Below are positions 52,485 through 59,453 of a stretch of 64,000 bases of DNA, piece by piece. Under the pieces are notes generated by a model. That model was given only the letters and a program-made list of their open reading frames with translations, searched no databases and had not been told where the DNA came from. The DNA lies in NCBI RefSeq assembly GCF_046237605.1, contig NZ_CP143542.1:4154001-4218000 (forward strand), given 5' to 3'. Each line of letters starts with the position of its first letter. Positions within the stretch are counted from its first letter, which is position 1. Made by a program: the position numbers and the translations under genes. The DNA comes from Paraperibacillus marinus. GTDB taxonomy: Bacteria; Bacillota; Bacilli; Bacillales; DSM-1321.

Positions 52485-53132
52485 TTATTTCCCCCTGGCA
52501 TTCCAATCTGCGAGGAACGCATCAATGCCTTTGTCAGTCAGGGGATGCTTGAATAGCCCCATCAATACTTTATACGGGATGGTCGCAATATGGGCACCTC
52601 TCAGGGCAGCCTCCGTCACATGGAGCGGATGGCGGATGGAAGCGGCGATGATCTGAGTATCCAGGCTGTGGATATGGAGGATGTCAGCGATGTCTGAAAT
52701 GAGCTGGAGGCCATCCTGCCCGATGTCATCGAGCCTGCCCAAGAACGGGGAAACATAAGTTGCTCCAGCCCTTGCTGCAAGCAGCGCCTGGTTTGCATTG
52801 AAAATGAGCGTTACGTTGGTCTCGATTCCCTGCTGGGACAGTTTGTGCACAGCCTTTAAGCCTTCAGGAGTCATGGGTACCTTTATCGTAATATTGGGGG
52901 CGATGGCGGCAAGCTCTTCCGCTTCCTTCAGCATGCCTTCCGCATTCAGGGCGATGACTTCGGCACTTACTGATCCTTTTACAAGGCTCGTGATTTCTTT
53001 GAGGCGGTCATGGAAAGATACATTTTTTTCCTTGGCGACAAGGGATGGATTGGTGGTCACTCCAGCCAGCAGGCCGAGCTCGTGTGCTTCGCGGATTTCG
53101 TCAAGATTTGCGGTATCGATAAAGAATTTCAT
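52485..53132 (-). CDS. tal: transaldolase (TalC/MipB-type, YwjH)
   Basis: A 215-residue small transaldolase. It begins MKFFIDTANLDEIREAHELG and has GVTTNPSLVAKE, the Schiff-base Lys84 in NITIKVPMTPEGL, and FSANQALLAARAGATYVSPF in the variant IFNANQALLAARAGATYVSP. The small form is either transaldolase or fructose-6-phosphate aldolase; Bacillus members act as transaldolases in the pentose phosphate pathway. It lies 132 bases after fbaA, beyond a terminator. Confidence 0.94.
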   Translation of the reverse strand: MKFFIDTANLDEIREAHELGLLAGVTTNPSLVAKEKNVSFHDRLKEITSLVKGSVSAEVIALNAEGMLKEAEELAAIAPNITIKVPMTPEGLKAVHKLSQQGIETNVTLIFNANQALLAARAGATYVSPFLGRLDDIGQDGLQLISDIADILHIHSLDTQIIAASIRHPLHVTEAALRGAHIATIPYKVLMGLFKHPLTDKGIDAFLADWNARGK

Positions 53133-53218
53133 GGGTATCCCTCACTTTGTGTCGGAATTTTCAATATTTTTTTATTAAAAATAAAAAGGGAAAGTGTTAT
53201 TTTCCCTTTGTGTAATAT

Positions 53219-53252
53219 GAAAAACCGAAACCACTGCTCCGAGCGGTTTCGA
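53219..53252 (-). terminator. intrinsic terminator of fbaA
   Basis: CGAAACCGCT / AGTGGTTTCG stem with one bulge on the minus strand, followed by GTTTTTCAT. It begins 13 bases after the fbaA stop. Confidence 0.85.
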
Positions 53253-53264
53253 TTTGTCATTAAA

Positions 53265-54122
53265 TTATGCTTTGCTGCTTGATCCGAATTCACGCATCTT
53301 ACCGGCAACTGTCGCTTTGATTGCTTCGCGGCCAGGCACGATGAATTTACGCGGGTCATAAACTTCCTGATCTTTGTTAAGAACTTCGCGGACAGCTTTC
53401 GTGAATGAAATCTGGTTCTCCGTATTAACATTGATCTTAGAAGTTCCAAGAGAAATGGATTTTTGGATATCCTTAGTCGGAATACCGGTACCTCCGTGAA
53501 GAACCAATGGAATGCCCGTTGAATTGCGGACTTCTTCCATTTCCTTGAAGCCAAGGTTTGGTTCGCCTTTGTAAGGACCGTGAACGGAGCCAAGTGCTGG
53601 TGCCAGGCAGTCAACGCCAGTACGCTCAACAAGCTCGGCGCATTCTTTTGGATCTGCGTAGATAACGCCCGCAGCGACTACATCGTCTTCCTGTCCGCCG
53701 ACTACTCCAAGCTCAGCCTCAACAGAAACTCCTTTTGAGTGAGCATATTCCACTACTTTGGAAGTAGTTTCAATGTTTTCCTCAAACGGGTGATGTGAAG
53801 CATCGATCATAACAGATGTAAAGCCGGCATCGATTGCTTCTTTACACTTTTCGTAGCTTGATCCGTGATCAAGGTGGATCGCTACAGGAACCGTAATCTT
53901 CATATCTTGCATTAATCCCTTGACCATCATAACGGTTGTGTAGAAGCCGCCCATATGACGCGCAGCACCTTCAGACACACCAAGGATGACCGGTGATTTT
54001 TCTTCTTCTGCAGCGGCCAGGATGGCTTGAGTCCATTCCAGGTTGTTGATGTTATATTGGCCGACTGCATATTTACCCTCGAGGGCTTTATTCAGCATTT
54101 CTGTCATAGAAACTAAAGGCAT
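53265..54122 (-). CDS. fbaA: class II fructose-bisphosphate aldolase
   Basis: A 285-residue zinc-dependent aldolase of glycolysis and gluconeogenesis. The HLDHG motif at residues 83-87 holds the catalytic Asp and a zinc His; other metal and substrate motifs are VSVEAELGVVGGQEDDV, DCLAPALGSVHGPYKGEP and VLHGGTGIPTKDIQKSISLG with NVNTENQISFTKAVREVL. GGAGG lies 8 bases before the ATG. The next gene upstream is spo0F, 241 bases away. Confidence 0.97.
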   Translation of the reverse strand: MPLVSMTEMLNKALEGKYAVGQYNINNLEWTQAILAAAEEEKSPVILGVSEGAARHMGGFYTTVMMVKGLMQDMKITVPVAIHLDHGSSYEKCKEAIDAGFTSVMIDASHHPFEENIETTSKVVEYAHSKGVSVEAELGVVGGQEDDVVAAGVIYADPKECAELVERTGVDCLAPALGSVHGPYKGEPNLGFKEMEEVRNSTGIPLVLHGGTGIPTKDIQKSISLGTSKINVNTENQISFTKAVREVLNKDQEVYDPRKFIVPGREAIKATVAGKMREFGSSSKA

Positions 54123-54363
54123 TATGTTTCCTCCTTAAGTAAGTAGAACTGATTAACACTGCCAATGCAGAGTTCCCTCCTAGAATTTTACCTTTAATGA
54201 TAGAGACCTATACGTTAAAGAAACCAGAAGGATTTAAAAAACCATTTTAAGCATAACAATTGATAGTGCAATGAGCAACAATTTACCCACGCCAGTCCTG
54301 CAAAATTTAAGGAATTTCCTTTAATTGTGAACACTCACCGAAAATTACGACGATTGGGAGGGC

Positions 54364-54726
54364 TTACACCAAAATATTTTCCCTGACTGCCTTGCGGATG
54401 TCATCGATGTCGAACGGTTTGGCAAAATGGGTGAGCGCCCCGAGGTCCCTTGCTTCCTGGATCATATCCAGCTCCCCGTAGGCAGTCATGATGATGATGC
54501 GGATGTCCTGATCCATCTGTTTCATCCGTTTAAGGATTTCGATTCCGTCCATCCCCGGGATTTTCATGTCAAGCAGCACAAGGTCAGGCGGATATTTTTG
54601 GACGATATCAAGGGCCTGCGGGCCGTTTGCAGCCTGGAATGTTTCATAGCCTTCCCTTTGGAGGACTTCATTCAGCAGGATCCTTATTCCAAATTGATCA
54701 TCGACTATCAATACTCTTCTTCCCAT
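54364..54726 (-). CDS. spo0F: sporulation phosphorelay response regulator Spo0F
   Basis: A 120-residue stand-alone receiver domain. The acidic pair is in RVLIVDDQFGIRILLNEVLQ (the GIRILL surface contacts kinases and Spo0B), the phosphoacceptor is Asp53 in LVLLDMKIPGMDGIEI, the Thr is in IIIMTAYGELDMI and the Lys in HFAKPFDIDDIR. It relays phosphate from sporulation kinases to Spo0B and on to Spo0A. There is no output domain. A sigma-H-type promoter lies about 84 bases upstream. Gene order fbaA-spo0F-ywjG-pyrG is as in B. subtilis. Confidence 0.98.
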   Translation of the reverse strand: MGRRVLIVDDQFGIRILLNEVLQREGYETFQAANGPQALDIVQKYPPDLVLLDMKIPGMDGIEILKRMKQMDQDIRIIIMTAYGELDMIQEARDLGALTHFAKPFDIDDIRKAVRENILV

Positions 54727-54809
54727 TTTGTTCTTACCCCTTTTCTTATTAGAGAAATCGTCATTGAATTTGTTTTATACACCAGTCCGGTTTTTGGCAA
54801 CTCTACAAT

Positions 54810-54838
54810 ACTTCTCCTTGCAGTTCCATAATTCCTGC
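54810..54838 (-). promoter_or_regulatory. candidate sigma-H promoter of spo0F
   Basis: On the minus strand GCAGGAATT (54830-54838), which fits the RnAGGAwwT -35 exactly, a 12-base spacer, then GGAGAAGT (54810-54817), one mismatch from RnnGAAT. spo0F is known to have a SigH promoter in B. subtilis. A weaker sigma-A candidate (TTGCCA, 15 bases, TATAAA) lies just downstream. Confidence 0.7.
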
Positions 54839-54953
54839 ACATTTTGTATGTTTTTATAGCACGTGCCGTTTAACGCCGGCGGCATTTTCGTGCGAAATGA
54901 AATGGGATATGTTATATAAGAGAGAAGATATTTAAAGCAGGAGGAGTTTTAGC

Positions 54954-55481
54954 ATGCTCAAAATTTTTTCTACCCAGCTGACTGGGGTTTATAACCGGAT
55001 TATGGATGGGGAAGAGTTTTCCCTTGAAGACGGTGCAAGGCTGTTATGCCAGGCGGTGGTCAGCGAGGGCACCCTATATCTTCACGGTTTCAGGGAGATG
55101 CAGGGAGTGATGGCCGAGGCCTTTCACGGCTCTGAACCGCTGGAATTTGCCAAGCCGCTTCCGGACAACCTGGCTGATGTAACGACTGCCGACCGCGTGC
55201 TGCTGTTCACCCGTACTGCCGACGATGATGAAGCCGCAGCCCTAGGCCGGGAGCTCCGCGAGCGGGACATCGCCTTTGTGGCTGTCTCTTCTCTCCATAA
55301 GGACCAGCCGAATGAACTCGCGGACCTTGCCGACATCCATATCGACACCAAGCTCACACGCTCACTGCTTCCCGGTGACGACGGCGGGCGCTACGGCTTC
55401 CCCACGCTCATGGCAGCCCTGTTCGCCTACTATGGCCTAAAATTTAATATTGAAGAAATTATCAGCGAGTACAACGAGTAG
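54954..55481 (+). CDS. ywjG: YwjG family protein (DUF2529)
   Basis: A 175-residue protein with an SIS-like alpha/beta fold pattern: GTLYLHGFREMQGVMAEAFH, ADRVLLFTRTADDDEAAALG and FVAVSSLHKDQPNELADLAD. It corresponds to DUF2529, found between spo0F and pyrG in Bacillus. The function is unknown. AGGAGGAG lies 7 bases before the ATG. It is divergent from spo0F and convergent with pyrG, and its stop codon (TAG) directly adjoins a palindromic family D repeat. Confidence 0.92.
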   Translation: MLKIFSTQLTGVYNRIMDGEEFSLEDGARLLCQAVVSEGTLYLHGFREMQGVMAEAFHGSEPLEFAKPLPDNLADVTTADRVLLFTRTADDDEAAALGRELRERDIAFVAVSSLHKDQPNELADLADIHIDTKLTRSLLPGDDGGRYGFPTLMAALFAYYGLKFNIEEIISEYNE

Positions 55482-55510
55482 GGAAATAAGGGACTGTCCC
55501 TCATTTCCCG
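55481..55510. repeat. palindromic family D repeat, copy 6
   Basis: GGGAAATAAGGGACTGTCCC followed by TCATTTCCCG. It starts at the last base of the ywjG stop codon (TAG). Confidence 0.88.
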
Positions 55511-55536
55511 CCCGTCACTCCACGGATTTCTCCGCT

Positions 55537-55559
55537 GGGAAATAGGGGACTGTCCCCCT
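55537..55559. repeat. palindromic family D repeat, copy 7 (half unit)
   Basis: GGGAAATAGGGGACTGTCCC followed by CCT. It lies 26 bases after copy 6, just ahead of the shared terminator. Confidence 0.85.
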
Positions 55560-55563
55560 AAAG

Positions 55564-55597
55564 AAAAAAGCTGAACCGGGTGGTTCAGCTTTTTTTC
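55564..55597. terminator. bidirectional terminator between ywjG and pyrG
   Basis: A 12-bp AAAAAGCTGAACC / GGTTCAGCTTTTT stem with a GGGT loop. T tracts flank it on both strands, so it can serve convergent ywjG (+) and pyrG (-). It begins 4 bases after the pyrG stop. Confidence 0.92.
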
Positions 55598-55600
55598 ATA

Positions 55601-57208
55601 TTATAGTTTTTCGCTGAATTTCAGGGAAGCGCCGATGAAGTCGCGGAAGAGCGGCTGCGGGCGTGTTGGTCTGGATGTGAATTCCGGATGGAATTGGCAT
55701 GCCAGGAACCAAGGGTGATCCGCAAGCTCCACGATTTCGACCAGACGGCCGTCAGGGCTTGTACCGGAGAAGATAAAGCCAGCCTTCTCCATTTCCTGGC
55801 GGTATTGGTTGTTGAACTCATAACGGTGGCGATGGCGCTCGTAGATGACTTCATCCTGATAGGCTTCAAAGGCTTTCGTGCCTTCCGTGAGCTTGGCAGG
55901 ATAAAGGCCGAGCCTCAATGTGCCGCCGAGATCTTCTACATCCTTCTGCTCTGGAAGAAGGTCGATGATCGGATAATCTGTAACAGGATCCAGCTCAGAG
56001 GAATGTGCTCCTTCAAGATTCAGCACATTGCGTGCATATTCCACGGAAGCCAGCTGCATGCCGAGGCAGATTCCGAAGAACGGCTTTTTGTTCTCACGGG
56101 CATATTCGATCGCAAGAATCTTGCCTTCCACACCACGGTCGCCAAATCCGCCAGGAACCAGGATTCCGTCCGCCGTGCTAAGAAGCTCTCCGACATTCTC
56201 CTTAGTCACGTGCTCAGCATTGATCCAATTGATATCAATGTCAGCATCGAACTGATAGCCTGCATGCTTCAGTGCTTCAACAACTGAGATATAGGCGTCC
56301 TGAAGCTCGACATATTTACCGACAAGTGCAATTTTAGCCGTTTTGGACAGGTTCTGCACTTTTTCAACCAGCGCTGTCCAGTCGGTCATTTCTGCTTCGC
56401 CGCATTTCAGTTTCAGATGGTCGCATACGATCTGGTCCATGTTCTGTTCCTGGAGCGTGAGCGGGATGGAGTAAAGCGTTTCAGCATCACGGCATTCGAT
56501 TACTGCCTTTGTATCGATATCACAGAACAGGGCGATTTTATCCTTCATGTCCTGGGAGATTTCCATCTCTGTGCGCACGACGATGATATTCGGCTGAATG
56601 CCAAGGCTCCGCAGTTCTTTTACGCTGTGCTGAGTCGGCTTTGTTTTCATTTCTCCGGCAGCCTTGATGTAAGGCACCAGTGTACAGTGGATGTACATGA
56701 CATTGTCGCGGCCGATATCGCTTTTGATCTGGCGGATTGCCTCAAGGAATGGAAGTGATTCGATATCACCGACAGTACCGCCGATTTCTGTGATAACCAC
56801 ATCTGCATTGGTCTCGCGGCCAGAGCGGAATACGCGTTCCTTAATTTCATTCGTGATGTGCGGGATAACCTGTACAGTACCGCCAAGATAATCGCCGCGG
56901 CGCTCTTTTTTTAGAACGGTTGAGTAGATTTTTCCTGTCGTTACATTGCTGTGCTTGCCCAGGTTGATGTCGATGAAACGCTCATAGTGGCCAAGGTCAA
57001 GATCTGTCTCTGCGCCATCGTCTGTCACGAAGACCTCACCATGCTGGTATGGGCTCATCGTTCCTGGATCCACATTGATGTATGGATCGAACTTTTGGAT
57101 CGTTACGTTCAAGCCTCTGTTTTTCAAGAGCCTTCCAAGTGACGCTGCTGTAATTCCTTTGCCTAGAGAAGAAACTACACCGCCTGTTACGAAAATATAT
57201 TTTGTCAT
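55601..57208 (-). CDS. pyrG: CTP synthase
   Basis: A 535-residue two-domain enzyme that makes CTP from UTP, ATP and glutamine. The N-terminal synthetase domain (about 1-265) starts MTKYIFVTGGVVSSLGKGIT with its P-loop; the C-terminal class I glutaminase (about 290-535) has the nucleophile Cys in PFFGICLGMQLASVEYARNV and the HPE triad part in CQFHPEFTSRPTRPQPLFRD. The 5' leader carries a promoter, a GGGCTCC start and an attenuator typical of CTP-controlled reiterative transcription. Confidence 0.98.
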   Translation of the reverse strand: MTKYIFVTGGVVSSLGKGITAASLGRLLKNRGLNVTIQKFDPYINVDPGTMSPYQHGEVFVTDDGAETDLDLGHYERFIDINLGKHSNVTTGKIYSTVLKKERRGDYLGGTVQVIPHITNEIKERVFRSGRETNADVVITEIGGTVGDIESLPFLEAIRQIKSDIGRDNVMYIHCTLVPYIKAAGEMKTKPTQHSVKELRSLGIQPNIIVVRTEMEISQDMKDKIALFCDIDTKAVIECRDAETLYSIPLTLQEQNMDQIVCDHLKLKCGEAEMTDWTALVEKVQNLSKTAKIALVGKYVELQDAYISVVEALKHAGYQFDADIDINWINAEHVTKENVGELLSTADGILVPGGFGDRGVEGKILAIEYARENKKPFFGICLGMQLASVEYARNVLNLEGAHSSELDPVTDYPIIDLLPEQKDVEDLGGTLRLGLYPAKLTEGTKAFEAYQDEVIYERHRHRYEFNNQYRQEMEKAGFIFSGTSPDGRLVEIVELADHPWFLACQFHPEFTSRPTRPQPLFRDFIGASLKFSEKL

Positions 57209-57380
57209 CTGTTACTTCCCCCTTCAAATAGCTTCCTCTCGGAGCATTCCCTGTTCCTGCCTGGTACTGCTATGCATAAAGTCCATTAACTGGATTTACT
57301 TTAGGATGGCTCAACCAAAAAATGATAACTTTCTCTGAAAAAGTTTGCCACAAACGAAAAAACTTATGATTTTTTCCAGA

Positions 57381-57420
57381 AAAAATAAAAACGCTCCGCT
57401 TACATAAAGTAAGGGAGCGG
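57381..57420 (-). promoter_or_regulatory. pyrG transcription attenuator (terminator hairpin with CTCCCTT arm)
   Basis: On the minus strand CCGCTCCCTTAC (57409-57420) pairs with GTAAGCGGAGCG (57392-57403), followed by TTTTTATTTTT. It lies between the pyrG promoter and the gene, 172 bases ahead of the ATG. In B. subtilis, low CTP causes extra Gs to be added at the GGGCUC transcript start; the poly-G pairs with the C/U-rich 5' arm and prevents termination. All parts are present here. Confidence 0.9.
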
Positions 57421-57452
57421 TATAATCGTTCTCTGTGCCCTTTTTGTTTTAA

Positions 57453-57495
57453 GGAGCCCAAAAATGATTCTACAAATATCACTATTAAAAGTCAA
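57453..57495 (-). promoter_or_regulatory. sigma-A promoter and GGGCTCC initiation site of pyrG
   Basis: On the minus strand TTGACT (57490-57495), a 17-base spacer, TAGAAT (57467-57472), then 7 bases to GGGCTCC (57453-57459), giving a predicted +1 at 57459. The GGGC start is the sequence needed for CTP-sensitive G reiteration. Confidence 0.9.
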
Positions 57496-57509
57496 GCACT
57501 AACTCATAT

Positions 57510-58088
57510 TTAGACACGATCGTCCTCTTCATCTGAGTCTTCCTCATCGGAGTCTTCATCGTCGTCATCAAGGTCAGTCTCTTCGTCGTCCACGATGAAC
57601 CCGCCTTCCTCAAGCGCTTCTTCGATGTCTTCTTCAGCATCATCGTCGTCGTCATCATCCAGAAGATCGTCATCGTCTTCGACGAGGTCTTCTTCTTCCT
57701 CGAAGTCATCAAGCTCATCATAATCCAGATCTTCTTCTTCAACTTCTTCGAAGTCTTCAACATCTTCTTCCTCGGCCTTCTTCGCCTTTTTCTTCTTAGG
57801 CTTTGCAGCCGGAAGGACTTCGTCTTCGATCTGGTCGACAGGATACCAGGCTTTCAGGCCCCAGCGGTTTTCCCCGCGTGACGTGAAGCGCCCGTCCGCA
57901 TTCAGGTCTGTATAGAACTGAGCGAGCCTTCTTTTAAGCTCTTCATCAGATATCCCCTGGAGGCGTTTGGCTTCCTCGAGAAGGTCTGCAAAAACAATCG
58001 GTTCCTTCCTGCCTGCAAGGATGCCGTAGGCAAGTTCTATTAAAGACATTTCCTTTAATTCTTCTTTTGAGTACTGACTTAAACTCAC
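57510..58088 (-). CDS. rpoE: DNA-directed RNA polymerase subunit delta
   Basis: A 192-residue protein. The N-terminal ~90 residues are the HARE-HTH fold (MSLSQYSKEELKEMSLIELA, FADLLEEAKRLQGISDEELK, FYTDLNADGRFTSRGENRWG). A short basic patch (AKPKKKKAKKAEE) leads into a ~75-residue disordered tail made mostly of Asp and Glu. Delta binds Firmicute RNA polymerase, displaces RNA and sharpens the response to initiating nucleotide levels. It lies just upstream of pyrG; the pyrG promoter starts 15 bases after its stop codon. I see no separate rpoE terminator, so the pyrG attenuator hairpin may also serve read-through. Confidence 0.97.
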   Translation of the reverse strand: MSLSQYSKEELKEMSLIELAYGILAGRKEPIVFADLLEEAKRLQGISDEELKRRLAQFYTDLNADGRFTSRGENRWGLKAWYPVDQIEDEVLPAAKPKKKKAKKAEEEDVEDFEEVEEEDLDYDELDDFEEEEDLVEDDDDLLDDDDDDDAEEDIEEALEEGGFIVDDEETDLDDDDEDSDEEDSDEEDDRV

Positions 58089-58447
58089 AGTCTCTGCACT
58101 TCCTTTCTATAATACGCACCAATAATCCCTGGAACTCTTTTAGCGAATCCAGGAATGACCGTATGTATGCTAAGCTTGACAGCTATAAGATCGATGTAAT
58201 ATTGCTAGACATATATAACATTATAAACAATAGACATTGGAATATGCTAGTTCAATGTTGCAGTTTCCCCCGTTTTTCCAATTTATCACCCCAAAACCGG
58301 AAAAATCAAGGATATTCATTTCAATATGCACTACCATCCTGCCCAATTTCACAAGTAATCAGACTATGGCAGACAAAAAATCTGAACCCGGCCGTCTTTA
58401 TCTGGATTTTTATGGTAAGATACCAGGAATGAAAGCGGGGGATCATG
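58089..58447. other. 359-bp divergent rpoE / Nif3-like region
   Basis: It should hold the rpoE promoter and that of the plus-strand Nif3-like gene. A TTGACA at 58174 on the plus strand has only a 15-base spacing to TAATAT and is a weak candidate. An open frame at 58237-58467 has no ribosome site and unlikely composition, and is not annotated. Confidence 0.55.
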
Positions 58448-59212
58448 ATGAATATAAACGAGTTTAAACAGACAATAACATCTTTATTCGGTAATGAAAT
58501 GCTGGAGGAGTTCCACGATGACTATGGATTTACACACAAGGCCAGCCGCCCCATTTATAAAGCAGGCTACTCCACGAATCTTTCACTGGAAGTCATAGAA
58601 AAGGCCGCGCTAAAGAAGGCAGACCTGATCATCACCCATCATGATGCATGGGACTTTATCTATGGACTGAGGGAGGAATGTGTGAAGAGGCTGAAGGACT
58701 ATGGCATCAGCCACTTCTGGATACACGGCCCCCTCGACTATGCGGACTTCGGCACCTGTACTTCCCTCATGACTCGCCTTGGGGCTGATTCTATCTTAAA
58801 ATATTCCTCCTATGAAAATGGCGACGATCCGGGGGTCGCTGAATTCAAGGATCCTGTCAGCTTTCAAGCTCTGACAGAACGGATGCGGTCAGCGCTGAAT
58901 GAACCGGTGCGTGCCTGGAAGCACCACGACCGGCCAGTAAAAAGGATTGGTGTATTGACCGGGGCCGGCCATAGCACTGACTACATTAAATTCGCACTGG
59001 ATGAAGGCTGCGACACTTACATAACCGGGGAAGCGACTCTCTATACGGTGCAATATGTCCAATTTGCCGGCATCAACCTGCTGGCCGGCAGCCATACTTT
59101 TACAGAGGTCTTTGGTGTCGAGAGCCTGGCCAGACGGGTCCGGCAGCTGCATCCGGAGATTGAAATCTTCGAGCTTGAAGAAGAGCATTTTGAACTTGCT
59201 CTGACTCTATAG
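58448..59212 (+). CDS. Nif3-like dinuclear metal centre hexameric protein
   Basis: About 254 residues. GGGGGATC is 4 bases before an ATG at 58445 and 7 before the ATG at 58448; the latter is preferred. Metal ligands of the NIF3/YbgI fold are visible: LIITHHDAWDF (His-His), the C-terminal GSHTFTEVFGVESLA (His and Glu), and VLTGAGHSTDYIKFALDEG, GCDTYITGEATLYTVQYV between them. Family members are sometimes labelled GTP cyclohydrolase 1 type 2, but the function is not established. B. subtilis YqfO is a distant relative. Confidence 0.9.
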   Translation: MNINEFKQTITSLFGNEMLEEFHDDYGFTHKASRPIYKAGYSTNLSLEVIEKAALKKADLIITHHDAWDFIYGLREECVKRLKDYGISHFWIHGPLDYADFGTCTSLMTRLGADSILKYSSYENGDDPGVAEFKDPVSFQALTERMRSALNEPVRAWKHHDRPVKRIGVLTGAGHSTDYIKFALDEGCDTYITGEATLYTVQYVQFAGINLLAGSHTFTEVFGVESLARRVRQLHPEIEIFELEEEHFELALTL

Positions 59213-59406
59213 CTTTTCTGTGGAAAAGGGGCGGAGCTGCATGTAACAGAAGGCTTCCTGCAGCCAGGTGTGAACATCATTCATCTCGCAGGCATTCTGC
59301 TCCTCGCGCCTTATCCGCTCCCACCGCCCCATTGTATTTGTTCCCGCTCTTGTCCAGATTCTTTTTTCGTGCATGGGCTGCGAGCAGAAAACTCATGTTT
59401 GTTTTA
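59213..59406 (-). repeat. dispersed ~180-bp repeat (family A), copy 5, inverted
   Basis: On the plus strand it reads CTTTTCTGTGGAAAAGGGGC then GGAGCTGCATG, GGCTTCCTGCAGCCAGGTGT, CATCATTCATCTCGCAGGCA, GCTCCCACCGCCCCATTGTA, TTTGTTCCCGCTCTTGTCCA and CAGAAAACTCATGTTTGTTT. It starts at the stop codon of the Nif3-like gene and ends just before the icmF terminator. Confidence 0.9.
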
Positions 59407-59407
59407 T

Positions 59408-59451
59408 GAAAAAATCCCTCCTGTCCGCTAACAGACAGAAGGGATTTTTTT
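59408..59451. terminator. terminator between the Nif3-like gene and icmF
   Basis: AAAAAATCCCTCCTGTC pairs with GACAGAAGGGATTTTTT (one mismatch) around a CGCTAACA-type loop. T tracts flank it on both strands, so it can serve both convergent genes. It lies 3 bases after the icmF stop. Confidence 0.93.
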
Positions 59452-59453
59452 CA

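Noticed and set aside
58237..58467. 76-residue plus-strand open frame before the Nif3-like gene
   Set aside because: No ribosome binding site, it overlaps the start of a well-supported gene in another frame, and it has unlikely composition.
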